DNA of 64,000 bases from positions 75,127,571 through 75,191,570 of the forward strand of contig CP092877.1 in NCBI GenBank assembly GCA_030710605.1, read 5' to 3'. The notes beneath the pieces were generated by a model, which did no database searches, had not been told where the DNA came from, and saw nothing but the letters and a program-made list of their open reading frames with translations. Positions within the stretch are counted from its first letter, which is position 1. The number at the start of each line of letters is the position of its first letter. This stretch comes from Cordylochernes scorpioides. Taxonomy: Eukaryota > Arthropoda > Arachnida > Pseudoscorpiones > Chernetidae. A program made the translations under genes and the position numbers. Positions 20,401 to 30,217 of the stretch are shown here, one piece after another.

Positions 20401-21455
20401 AATGATAGAAAGTATTTTTTATTTATATAATGAGTGTCATCAACAATTTTAAGAATTAAGAGTAGAAATATTTTGTCCTATATAAAGCCAATTAAAATCA
20501 TTAATTCAATGAAAAACAATCTCATAAATTCACTTTCTAAAAGTTCTTTAAACTTTTAAACTCTCTAAGCCTATAAATGATTTTTTTTAAACCACTTCAA
20601 GAAAGGGTAAAAGATATTTTTAGAACCTAAAGTTTCCTGTCACGATGAACTTACACCAAAAGATAATTAAAGTTGAAGATTCCTACTGGAGATTCTAAAT
20701 ATAGAATTGTACAAAGTCAAAAATAATAAAATTAAAGTTATCATTTATCTTTTGGTTAGAAAAAGATAATAAAATTAATCACTTCTCTAAAAGATTTTTA
20801 TTGAGCTCTCTAAACAATTATCAATATTTTCTCTGTGAGATTTTATATTGATTTTTTTCACTATTTGAAAATCAAATTAAAGCGATTAATTTTAATATTA
20901 AATTTCTTTATTCATTGAACGGTAAGATTCTGTGAAAAAAAATCAATAAAAATCTTGACATATTTAATATTTTATGGCAGATGAATATTTGAGTTTTTAG
21001 AATAAATCGACGAGAAATATTTGAGTTATTTGATATATGGTAAAAATATTTAGCTTTACCTTTATGGAAATCTATTTCACTTTTATTTTGAGGCCATTTT
21101 TCTGAAAAATTGAATCAGCATTTTTGAATATATTTGATATTCCATGGTTTTAAAGAATTTGTATTTTGAAAACTATGCCTCAATATAAATATAGAGGAAA
21201 TATATATATATTATTTTTGTGAGTCACGATATATATTTTTTCTCTGACTGAATTTATAAAGTCGAAAGACGAAAAAGTGAAAAATACCAAACGTAAACTA
21301 TGATCGCTTATTTTAATGTTGTCAATATAGAATTTATCAAATATTTAAATGTATTCATGTTAACTTGACTTTCCATTGATAAACACAAGTCATATATATA
21401 TATATATATATTAAAAACTAAAGAAAAAAATAAAAAATAAAAAGATCAGGTGTTG
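20401..21455. other. No feature seen
   Basis: About 1 kb of AT-rich sequence with no recognised repeat, RNA or ORF. Confidence 0.45.
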
Positions 21456-21460
21456 AAATC

Positions 21461-21651
21461 AATATTAAAAATGGCATATCCTGACCAGGAGCACATGTGC
21501 TTTACAGAAGGCAGAGCGCCATCTGATAGAACAGAAATCAACTAAACATTGAATCAGGGAACAGGCTAAATCAATGTTTAGTTGATTTCTGTTCCACCAG
21601 ATGGCGCTCTGCCTTCTGTAAAGCACATGTGCTCCTGGTCAGGATATGCCA

Positions 21652-21661
<10 letters not shown>
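21461..21661. repeat. Family B palindrome
   Basis: Arms 21461-21552 and 21571-21661 are near-perfect reverse complements (GGCATATCCTGACCAGGAGC / inverse), each containing GCGCCATCT. The ~18-bp loop is AGGGAACAGGCTAAA-like. An (AT)n run follows. Confidence 0.88.
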
Positions 21662-21693
<32 letters not shown>

Positions 21694-21709
21694 CACATAT
21701 ATATGTATA

Positions 21710-22429
21710 TGATAATTTAAACCAACAACCCTATATTAATACTTATAACAAGATTGTTATGTTGTATATAGAAACAAATCTATAAATAATTATACGCATA
21801 ATTAACATGTGTCCTTGCATCACCATATGTAATGTACTGAGGATGAATAAATAAAACTATATAATAGATTAAAAGCTGAGTTAAAAGCAAGATTGAGAGA
21901 ATCACAAAGTAACTTCTAAAGATAGATTGGAAGCCGACAGACCGGTGCCAGTGTCGATTAACGACACGTGCAGTAAGGCAATACTTCCTGGTCCCCTTCC
22001 TGGTCCAAGGAGTTGTATAAATAAGACCCGGCTTAGCAACAGCGAGTCAGTTACAGTAGTCGTCACCATCAGCGCGTCGCCGGTTGTCACCAACTCATCG
22101 ACCATGTAAAACAGTAAGAAATCTACTATCTCCATCTTGCTCTTGGCTCGTCTTTTTATCTATTCAGGGAACTTTCCTTCTACAACTGTGTCGCTTCGTT
22201 TTGTGTGTGTGGACATTCCCAAGCTTTTCCACTCTGCCTCGACCACGACTGCCTGTACTTTGTGAGAACTGTTAAAGGTCCTACAAGGTGCAGAGAGGTA
22301 CTGGAAAACTCTCCACGCCCTGACTGTCCCTCTCGGTTACTACAGGTTTGACCCTCGGTTGCCACAGCTTATAGCGAGAGTCGACGAGGTACTACAAGAG
22401 TCAACCAGAACTTTCAACATATTATTACA
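21710..22429 (+). mobile_element. Solo LTR (~720 bp) with 6-bp target duplication
   Basis: Begins TGATAATTTAAACC and ends CATATTATTACA (TG...CA), flanked by TGTATA at 21704-21709 and 22430-22435. A homologous copy at 53615-54377 has its own 6-bp duplication, which fixes the ends. AATAAATAAA and TATAAATA (22016-22023) lie inside. No internal coding region of the parent element is in the window. Confidence 0.8.
22016..22023 (+). promoter_or_regulatory. TATA box of the solo LTR
   Basis: TATAAATA, conserved at 53902-53909 in the second LTR copy. Both are followed by AAGACC and a GCAACAG segment. Confidence 0.55.
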
Positions 22430-22899
22430 TGTATATATATATACACATATATATACATATATGCTATGAACAATTTGTTTGTTGTTAGAGAAAGGGTTGA
22501 TAAGACAAAGGATCGATAAGATAAAGGGTTGAAGGTGCAATCGTGATAAAGAAAAAGATAATTATTTACCGTCAAGTAGCTTTTATTTTCAATTACTTGA
22601 GGAAATATTACACATTAGTTATTTTCACATTATATAGAATTTATAAAGTTAATCCTATATTAGTGATTTAAAAGGATAGATATGTTAACTATGCATATTT
22701 ACAACAAAACTGAAGGTTATTCTAAAAACGATGATAACCAAAAATTAAATAACAATGAATAAATATATATATATTTTTAAATATATAAATATTTGAGTTT
22801 TTAGATTATATAATATATATTTATATACAAGGTTGTCCCAAAGGTTCGTAAACACTTGTAAAAAAATGAAATACCAATATTATTCGCCTTTATGTATAA

Positions 22900-23225
22900 C
22901 TAGCCGAATGACCCGGGTAACGACCGGGTTTTACCCGATTAAATGCTTTTATTCAAATACTATTCGTTACAATTATAAATTGGCGCCGTGGATGTCATTC
23001 TTGTATAATATATATAAATGAATTTTAAAAATTGTAAAAAAAAGAATCGGCCGGGAATCGAACCCGGGCCGCCTGCGTGGCAGGCGAGCATTCTACCACT
23101 GAACCACCGATGGTTAGAAGAAATGGCCATATTTGGGTATTTATTCCATTCACAAAAGCAAACGGTGACAGAATTGATTAAGACAGAATTGTTGCTTGAT
23201 TATGACGCTGATAACTATATATATT
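22900..23225 (-). mobile_element. Helitron-type element carrying a tRNA-Gly
   Basis: The minus-strand 3' terminus is CTAG at 22903-22900, preceded by GGGTAAAACCCGGTCG hairpin sequence. The tRNA cassette lies inside, and the element fades at CAGTTATATATAG-like sequence near 23222. Confidence 0.6.
23044..23113 (-). tRNA. tRNA-Gly (GCC)-like gene
   Basis: D arm GGTTCAGTGGTAGAATGC, anticodon loop CTGCCAC, anticodon stem CTCGC/GCAGG, B box GGTTCGATTCC. The outer two acceptor pairs are lost (CCATCGG with CCGATTC). A T-rich terminator follows. Confidence 0.6.
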
Positions 23226-23615
23226 ATGTCTTTGTATTATGTATTCGCCGTAATAATATTATTCGCCAAGTAATATGAAAAACATTAACTTTTGAGACAA
23301 CCTTATAATACAAAGAGTTACGGAAGGAGGATATTCATGTACAAAAAGAGGCACATCTCCCTTTAAATATGCGTCAGAACGATGGCTTCACCCTAGTAAA
23401 GAAACTTTACTTGTGATATCGAATAAGCCACAACACCAGTTTTAACAAATTCAGACAAAAAACTAACCTGTATACCATGGTTTCGGGCTTTTTCCTTCAT
23501 CATATATATCGCTATATATAGTCACGACCGTCTTTCCTCATCGGCCTCTGTCACGGATGCGCGCGCACAGGGAGGTCACGTGCTCGCCGGTAGCCAATAA
23601 AAATAAAATAAAAAC

Positions 23616-23702
23616 TCCCTCGAGCCGGATTTGAACCAGCGACCTAAGGATCACCGTTGTAACATCTACAGTCCTCCGCTCTGCCAACTGAGCTATCGAG
23701 GG
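23616..23702 (-). tRNA. tRNA-Tyr (GTA) with 14-nt intron, apparently intact
   Basis: Minus strand: acceptor CCCTCGA pairs fully with TCGAGGG. D arm is TAGCTCAGTTGG (A box), anticodon loop CTGTAGA with anticodon GTA, T arm CGCTGGTTCAAATCCGGC. The 14-nt insertion ATGTTACAACGGTG sits one base after the anticodon, the standard position of eukaryotic tRNA-Tyr introns. Exons total 73 nt. TTTTT follows three bases past the discriminator A. Confidence 0.9.
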
Positions 23703-23880
23703 ATACAAACTGTATGAATAAGTTTACCTTATAAAGTTAACTAATCCTATTTCTACACAAAATGTACTCATACATATATTATATTATATTATTATTATCC
23801 CTATATATAGTCACGACCGTCTTTCCTCTTCGGCCTCTGTTACGGATGCGCGCGCACAGGGAGGTCACGTGCTCGCCGGC

Positions 23881-23937
23881 TCCCTCGAGCCGGATTTGAA
23901 CCAGCGACCTAAGGATCACCGTTGTAACATCTACAGT
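23881..23937 (-). pseudogene. tRNA-Tyr 3' half (exon 2 plus intron), truncated
   Basis: Identical to the 3' part of the gene at 23616, including the intron, then broken within the anticodon loop and joined to the Helitron 3' end (GGGTAAAACACGGG). The A-rich leader before the gene's terminator is also missing. Confidence 0.85.
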
Positions 23938-23984
23938 CGGGTAAAACACGGGCGTTGCCTGGGTCATTCGGCTAGTCTTATATA

Positions 23985-24375
23985 AAGAAAAGAGAGATCT
24001 TCTGTTGTATTTTGATCATCTTGAAGTTTAAACTATGGCAATGCAGTCGCGGTTGAAATAACAATTTAGAGAGGTTGAAAATAAAATAAGTTTTGAAAAG
24101 AGATTGTTTTAATTGATCTTATAAGATATATAAGAACACAATTTGATTAAAGTACTGCCTGACTTAAGGCATAAGAATAAAAAAAATGAAAAGCTTATTT
24201 ACATAATGTACAAATGTTTTGAGCCGGCCATCGGGGAAGAACAACAACGAGTTTTTATAGGGGAAGCATGACCTCTGGCGGTCGATTTAACAGAAACTGT
24301 TTGGATCTATGAAATATAATTTTAAATAGAATAATATTTTAATATGACATAATTTTAAATAAAATATGTTAATAT
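23985..24375 (+). repeat. Repeat family U (unclassified, ~400 bp)
   Basis: Contains GCAATGCAGTCGCGG, GCCGGCCATCGGGGAAGAAC and CATGACCTCTGGCGGTCG. Other copies: 55385-55725 (minus), 59045-60760 (split by a mariner) and 63640-63830 (minus). Confidence 0.65.
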
Positions 24376-24471
24376 AACATATATATATTATTATTATTTT
24401 GTTAATTAATTCAAAAATGAATGTCTCTTTGGAACAATAATATCATTTTCCGCAACTATCTTATACATATA

Positions 24472-25075
24472 TACACTCATGGACCAAACTTAAGGAAATT
24501 GTATCTTTCAGTATGTATATCGGGATTCGGACAATAACTCTGAAAGATATTACAGTGACCTTTATTGAAGATACACGAGATAACCAAGTGTGTATACACT
24601 CATGGACAAAACTTAAGGAAATTGTACCTTTTAGCATGTATATCGGGATTCAGACAATAACTATGAAAGATATTACAGTGACCTTTATTGAAGACACACG
24701 AGATAACCAAGTGTATATACACTCATGGACAAAACTTAAGGAAATTGTACCTTTTAGCATGTATTTCGGGATTCAGACAATAACTATGAAAGATATTACA
24801 GTGACCTTTATTGAAGACATACGAGATAACCAAGTGTATATACACTCATGGACAAAACATAAGGAAATTGTATCTTTTAGCATGTATATCGGGATTTAGA
24901 CAATAACTCTAATATATATTACAGTGACCTTTATTGAAGGTACACGAGATAACCAAGTGTGAACAAAATACACTCATGGACACGACTTAAGGAAGTTATA
25001 CCTTTTAGCATGTATATCGGTATTTAGACAATAAGAAGATACACAAGATAGTCAAGTATCAACAAAATTATCCTT
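24472..25075 (+). repeat. 123-bp tandem repeat array (about 4.5 units)
   Basis: Units repeat every 123 bp, each starting near ACTCATGGACAAAACTTAAG and including ATATTACAGTGACCTTTATT. TACACTCATGGACAAAACTT resembles a Tc1-type terminus, and inverted ends occur at 39712-39995. The period is a multiple of three, so one frame stays open for 128 codons; no domain is recognised in it. Confidence 0.85.
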
Positions 25076-25580
25076 CAAGAAAACAGATGACTGGCAAATA
25101 TACATTCAAAAAGAAAATTAGATAAAGACAAATTTGACTGGAGGTTCTTTTTAACCGTCCAAAGGGTTACAAATTACATCAAATATTGAAGATCTACATA
25201 GGAAAAACTCGAGTCTTCTAATTAAAATGGCATAGATTACAAGGCAGGTTACTTCAATCTCCAGGGATCACACTGGCGCGGAGGGGAAAACCTGCAGAAA
25301 AAAAATGGCTCTGCCCTAATTTGCATATATTAAAGTTAATTAGAAGGAAGGACATAATAAATTGTACCCTTATGAATATGTTATATGGTTCCCATGGTAG
25401 ATCCTTAACAATATGGTCTTAAGTTCCTCTCTATCTCTCGCTCTATAAAGTCTGCCCGATCATATTATACAAGTATTAATATATACAGTTATCAGCGTCA
25501 TAATCAAGCAACAATTCTTAATTCTGTCACCGTTTGCTTTGTGAATGGAATAAATACCTAAATATGGCCATTTTTCATAA

Positions 25581-25651
25581 CCATCGGTGGTTCAGTGGTA
25601 GAATGCTCGCCTGCTACGCGGGCGGCCCGGGTTCGATTCCCGGCCAATGCA
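25581..25651 (+). tRNA. tRNA-Gly-like gene, anticodon changed to GCT
   Basis: The tRNA-Gly backbone is intact (GGTTCAGTGGTAGAATGC; GGTTCGATTCC), but the anticodon loop reads CTGCTAC, so the anticodon is GCT instead of GCC. Acceptor strands CCATCGG/CCAATGC pair at five of seven. Ten T follow. Probably a pseudogene. Confidence 0.6.
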
Positions 25652-25713
25652 TTTTTTTTTTTACAATTTTTAAAACTCATTTATATATTATTCTGGTTCA
25701 AATCACATTAATA

Positions 25714-25868
25714 GGTACCGCTCAACAAGAGCAACCTAGTTCTTGATAATTGAAACAATGAATAATATATGAAGGTTATTCACATATTAAACAAATTTTA
25801 ACGCGGGATTCAATCCCGGTTCATGTCTGTCAGGAATCGAGGGTGTTACCCACTCATCCAACGACCTT
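25714..25868 (-). mobile_element. SINE-B copy
   Basis: Minus strand: GGATGAGTGGGTAACACCCT, CGATTCCTGACAGACATGAA, GGATTGAATCCCGCG, ending in GGTTGCTCTTGTTGAGCGG. Confidence 0.65.
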
Positions 25869-25994
25869 TAATAATATATTATACAAGAATGACATCCACG
25901 GCGCCAATTTATAATTGTAACGAATAGTATTTGAATAAAAGCATTTAATCGGGTAAAACTCGGGCGTTGCCCGGGTCATTCGGCTAGTGTATTA

Positions 25995-26160
25995 TAAAAA
26001 AAAAGGCATCTCCTTATCGTGCAACTGAAAGTTGCTGATGGATTGCGCCATCTATCGGAATAAATATCAACTATTCTCGTTGATTTTTAATTATTCCAGA
26101 ATTGGCCAAATACTTTCAGCAACTTTCAGTTGCACAATAAGGAGATGCCTTTTTAAATAA
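25995..26160. repeat. Family A copy with deletion
   Basis: Left arm GGCATCTCCTTATCGTGCAA to ATTCCAGAATTGGCCAAATA, then directly the inverted right end CAACTTTCAGTTGCAC. The hammerhead region is deleted. Confidence 0.7.
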
Positions 26161-26218
26161 TGTATGCACCTTATTCCAGTACAATATCACATTTCTACTT
26201 TTTTTCACATACAAGTAT

Positions 26219-26420
26219 GTAAAGAGACAAGGGTAGCCTCTCCCGTCAAAATAGACGTCTAAAACCAGACGCCATCTATTGACCGTCGCCGTGCTGGTAT
26301 TGTGGCTTTGTCACCGACCCGAGGTCGCTAGTTGCGCGACGGTCAATAGATGGCGTTTGGTTTTAGACGTCTATTTTGACGGGAGAGGAGACCCTTGTCT
26401 CTTTAGATCAATTTCCTCCC
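26219..26420. repeat. Family E palindrome
   Basis: Arms 26219-26289 and 26332-26404 are reverse complements, including CTCTCCCGTCAAAATAGACG and ACGCCATCTATTGACCGTCG. The ~40-bp GC-rich loop contains GTCACCGACCCGAGGTCGC. Another copy lies at 58010-58215. Confidence 0.8.
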
Positions 26421-27237
26421 GGCAAAATTTCTATCCATACAAGTATGTGTAAAAGAGATTCCTTCTTCATTAATAAATACATGTGTAAATTTATAAATAA
26501 AGCGTTTAAAGTTAAATTCTATACAGTACCAAATTTTAATTAGGTGCATTCATGCTTATAAAAGTTATTCTTCTTACATTACTTATATTCTATCGAAAAC
26601 TCCTATGCTGACCGACTACCTTGAATTATCACTAATTAGATACAATATGAAGAATTCTCTGACAGACCAAACACTAAATAAGCCCCTTTCAAATGAGTTG
26701 AATAAATTATCAATACAAAATTTAGAATTTATCTTTCTCAAACTAATCTAACGTTCAAGAATTTTTTCTGAGAGATGTACAAAGCTTCATTACTCCTGAT
26801 AAATACACTACTTTGTTCTTCACAGGAAAAGGACCCTTTTTAAGTTTTCTCTTTGACTTGAGAGTTATAAATGATCCAACATGTGAATGCTGTCTAGATG
26901 TTGAAACACCAGAGTGTTGGCTTGTCCTCTGACTAACCAAATTGTACTTGTTTACTTTGACATACATTACCCCATTACATGGAATAATTTTTATACTTTT
27001 CCCTGAAAGCCTGATATATTTTACTCAAGATCTCTCTAATAATTATGCTAAATGAATATACTCATGGACACAACTTAAGGAAATAAAATTCTTTAATGTC
27101 ACAAATACCTTCGAGCTAAAATAACACTGCACGTTGATTGGCTTAATGAACTCTCTCTCAACACTGACTAGATGATTAAAGTCACGTGACAATGACAGCC
27201 AATCGTAGCGCGAAAGAAACGCTCCAATACTTATAAA
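26421..27237. other. No convincing gene; one 123-bp-repeat end at 27057-27105
   Basis: ATACTCATGGACACAACTTA marks the terminus of the 123-bp family. A 70-codon minus frame (26967-26755) is basic and unrecognised; I treat it as chance. Confidence 0.35.
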
Positions 27238-27550
27238 CATTTATATTAAGATGCACTAGCGCGCCATCTGTTATGAAAATTCAAAACTATTATAGACGTG
27301 TAAGATTCTTTTTGAAAATTAAACAATCTCTACTGCTCTTAGTGCAATGGAAAAATTAAAATGGGCGGGCCTGGCTCATCAGTGGTGAACCCTCCCAGCT
27401 TTTTTCAAACTTAAACTGGCGAAACCGCTGGCAGGGTTCACCACTGATGAGCCAGGCCCTCCCATTAATTTTTCCATTGCAGTAAGGGCAGTAGAAATTG
27501 TTTTATTTAAAATATATTCTTACGAGTCTGAATTATTTTCGAACTTATAA
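27238..27550. repeat. Family C palindrome
   Basis: A minus C half (GCGCGCCATCTGTTATG, then GGGCGGGCCTGGCTCATCAG) and a plus C half with AAACTGGCGAAACCGCTGGC and CACTGATGAGCCAGGCCC face each other. Confidence 0.8.
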
Positions 27551-27944
27551 ACATATTAAGGCGTCTGCTAGAGTATACTTATTTGCATATGCATTGAATC
27601 GATTGACATATTTTCCCATTGCTCGCTGTAGTTGATCTAGACAACTGCTCATATTTAAAGCTCTGGTTTATCATTCTGTTTTCACTATTACTGTATGTTG
27701 GGTTGGTTTGTCTGAAGTTTTCCCAACTGCAATTCTTCTAAACATATAGTATAGTAAAAAAATAGTTATAATAATTATGTTCAACAATGTTTTTCTTTTC
27801 CCAAAATTATCAGATATTATTTCTACAGGCCTTTCTTTAGTATACTATATTAATAAATTGAATTTACACAATTGTGTGTGTGTGTGTGACACTTTTTTTA
27901 TACATCTTTAATTATTGGCATTTCCCGACCGCTCACATGAGGAT

Positions 27945-28425
27945 TTTAGAAGACAGAGAGCGCCATCTAGTGGAACAAAAATCAACTAAACATTGATTTA
28001 GCTTGTTCCCTGATATTTGGCCAACCCAATTTCTTAATAAATCAAGAAAGTCAAACCACGCACACGTTTCGGGCTGTTTTCTATTTATTTCTTGATTTTT
28101 AAGATTAAAAGTGTCTTTACGCAAATTTATCCTTAAATACCTATTTCTTGTTATCTCAGGAAGCCTCTAGGACCAAATCTTTGGTCGTAGAGGTACAGTC
28201 TGCACTACGCTGACGAGGGCCAACAGCCCGAAACGCATACGTGGTTGACTTTTCTTGATTTAATCAAGAAATTGGGTTGGCTAAATATCTTTGGAACAAG
28301 CTAAATCAACGTTTAGTTGATTTTTGTTTCACTAGATGGCGCTCTACCATCTAAAATGTTCATGTGAGAGGTCAGTAAAATGCCAATTTTGTTTTTAATA
28401 TCAACACCTGACCTTTTTTCTATTT
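27945..28425. repeat. Family B element with hammerhead
   Basis: Starts GCGCCATCTAGTGGAAC. It contains an incomplete minus hammerhead (28040-28077: GAAAC side only) and a complete plus one (28204-28245), and ends with the inverted arm CACTAGATGGCGCTCTACC and GTCAGTAAAATGCC. Confidence 0.75.
28204..28245 (+). ncRNA. Hammerhead ribozyme, CUGACGA form
   Basis: Stem I ACTACG, CTGACGAG, stem II GGGC/GCCC, GAAAC, then GCATA and CGTGGT. The inner stem III pair is lost (C opposite A), so it may be weakened. Same architecture as 50959-51000. Confidence 0.55.
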
Positions 28426-28639
28426 CTTGATTTTTAACATCTTTAATTATATTAGTTGAAGGAGGTGGTGAGAAACAGAGCTGGAGCGTTTGTGTTGTTC
28501 AAATTTTGGAAGACGGCTGAAGAGAAGGGGAAGCTATACACATAATCTAATTGATGTAAATAATTATATGTAAATAATCTTTGTCGGGATTAGAATGACG
28601 AATCCTGTATGGGACTTTGATTCCAGTAAAAGGCTTGTT

Positions 28640-28800
28640 GTTGCTGTTGTATATAGTCACAATGTATAAAATACTATACTAAACCTACTACATATATCTC
28701 TGTATTCTTAGTTCTCTTCTCTTCAATTACTCTGTAAACCGGCAATTCCTATATAGGACGAGAGGTCTTCAATAAAGGCTTTTGTTGTTATTGTTTTAAT
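28640..28800 (+). repeat. Possible LINE 3' UTR end
   Basis: CTTCAATAAAGGCTTTTGTT followed by GTTATTG resembles 10130-10180 (TCTTAATAAAGGTTTTTGTG). A polyadenylation signal plus a TTG/TG tail suggests the end of a 5'-truncated retrotransposon. No coding sequence remains. Confidence 0.3.
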
Positions 28801-29200
28801 TATATTATATAATATATAGATTTATAAAAATACAAAATAATAATTGTGATAAATTAATAAACTATTATCATCACCAAAATGTATAAAACATTTTAAACAT
28901 GTAATGAGTGAACATATATAAGAAAGGCTTGACAAATTCATATATAAATAGTGACAATATGGCAGACCTACTATACACAATAACTATTCCCAACTAACCA
29001 CCACTAAATGGATTAAGCTATTATGTAAAATTGTCACGTATGTATGCAAATATCCCGGCAGGCGTAGCGGCACTGAAAGCCAATCACAATCCTGCTGTTA
29101 CTAACAGAAATATCGATAAATACGCTACCTCTCAACATAACAAAATTTCTTCTTAAATTAAACATTTTCATCTTTTCTATATATCATTTATATATATGAA
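28801..29200. other. No feature seen
   Basis: AT-rich sequence without recognised features. Confidence 0.35.
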
Positions 29201-29204
29201 AAAA

Positions 29205-29400
29205 TAATTAAGAAATAAAATAATAAAAATTGATTTTAATAACAAACACCTGACCTTTTTAAATATTTTTTTTTCCACATGTTAAGCGTATTTACGCAAG
29301 TTTGGCCTTAAATACCCATTTCTTGATTTCTCAGGAAGCTTTGGGGGACCAACATATTTTTTTATCGTAGGAGTACAGTCTGCACCAAGCTGAAAAGACA
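29205..29400. repeat. Family B inner fragment
   Basis: GCGTATTTACGCAAGTTTGG and CTTGATTTCTCAGGAAGCTT match 28100-28175. The ribozyme core is absent. Confidence 0.5.
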
Positions 29401-29755
29401 AGTAGAAATTTGTTCTATTTAATACAAATATAAATTCGTCCTATGAATAGTTCCAATTTTGATATATAGGGGGAGCGCTATATCATTTAATTGTTGCATC
29501 ATGATTAATGCGCGTATTTTAAAAATTATTTATAATATTATTTTGAATATATTTAAAATTTAAATTATATATTTATTTATTTTTATAAAAAAAAACAGAT
29601 TATTACTATAAAATATTATGTACTATAAAACATTTGTATTTTTGATACACTAAATACCCCACCTGCTTTAAACTTTGATGAGATAAATAAAGAGAGATTA
29701 TAGGTGTTAACTAAATATAAAGTTGTCTCATTATTGACTGGTTTAAACTTGTAGA

Positions 29756-29896
29756 ATGGTTGAGACACGTTCTGGAAAGATGCAAGACGCGTCTGAGGAG
29801 AGAATCAAGACTGAAGAATCTGCCAAACCGCAGCCTGGTGCAACAATATTTAAAGGTAATATATTCAAAATAATAGATATATCTTTACGATCGTAA
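29756..29896 (+). CDS. Short ORF resembling a retroelement gag N-terminus
   Basis: A 46-codon frame starts MVETRSGKMQDASEERIKTE. The opening 'M..TRSG' is common at the start of Gypsy-type Gag proteins (my recollection of the family, not a search). AAAG|GTAATA at about 29853 would fit a splice donor, so a first exon is the alternative. AATAAA lies at about 29928. The frame ends with no further domain. Confidence 0.3.
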   Translation: MVETRSGKMQDASEERIKTEESAKPQPGATIFKGNIFKIIDISLRS

Positions 29897-30014
29897 AGCC
29901 TGTAGAAGGACGTTCTAAAGCTTGCTAATAAAATTCGTACAAGAAACTTCTCTTCAATCTCCGTTCTATTTTTCTATTTTAACTCGAAGAGTTTATTTTA
30001 GTCAATTTTGAAAG

Positions 30015-30192
30015 TTAATTTATTTACCAATATTTCAGTTGGCAGAATGCCAACCTTTTTCAATGTACAACAACGTATTTTTGTTGATATTATATTTATA
30101 TTGAATAAATACCTTGTTGTACTTTGAAAAAGGTTGGCATTCAGCCAACTAAAATATTGGTAAATAAATTACTTTTTAATCCAATATATTAT
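30015..30192. repeat. Family P3 fold-back repeat
   Basis: TACCAATATTTCAGTTGGC and its inverse CCAACTAAAATATTGGTAAA flank CAACAACGTATTTTTGTTG. The right end reads CTTTTTAATCCAATATATTA. Confidence 0.7.
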
Positions 30193-30217
30193 TTTTAATT
30201 GAAGATATATATGTATA

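Larger units (their letters stand above)
22828..23305. mobile_element. Mariner-like MITE split by a Helitron
   Basis: CAAGGTTGTCCCAAAGGTT at the left and AACTTTTGAGACAACCTT at the right are inverted ends next to TA. The interior is mostly the Helitron from 22900. Confidence 0.55.
23502..23975 (+). mobile_element. Helitron-type element(s) carrying tRNA-Tyr sequence, two nested 5' ends
   Basis: Two starts share TATATAGTCACGACCGTC (about 23512 and 23808). The single 3' terminus is CTAG at 23972-23975, after GTAAAACACGGGCGTTGCC. The outer start precedes a full tRNA-Tyr. The inner one (about 23797-23975) contains only the 3' half fused to the Helitron end. Confidence 0.65.
25490..25987 (+). mobile_element. 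Helitron-type element carrying a tRNA-Gly and a SINE-B
   Basis: Starts near ACAGTTATCAGCGTCATAAT (5' flank of the tRNA cassette) and ends at CTAG 25984-25987, after CTCGGGCGTTGCCCGGGTC and before T. SINE-B sequence at 25714-25868 separates cassette and terminus. Confidence 0.6.

Noticed and set aside
23018-23278. 86-codon frame at the tRNA-Gly locus
   Set aside because: Overlaps the tRNA on the opposite strand; peptide is antisense tRNA translation.
26755-26967. 70-codon basic ORF on the minus strand
   Set aside because: No motif, no neighbouring support; length is within chance expectation.
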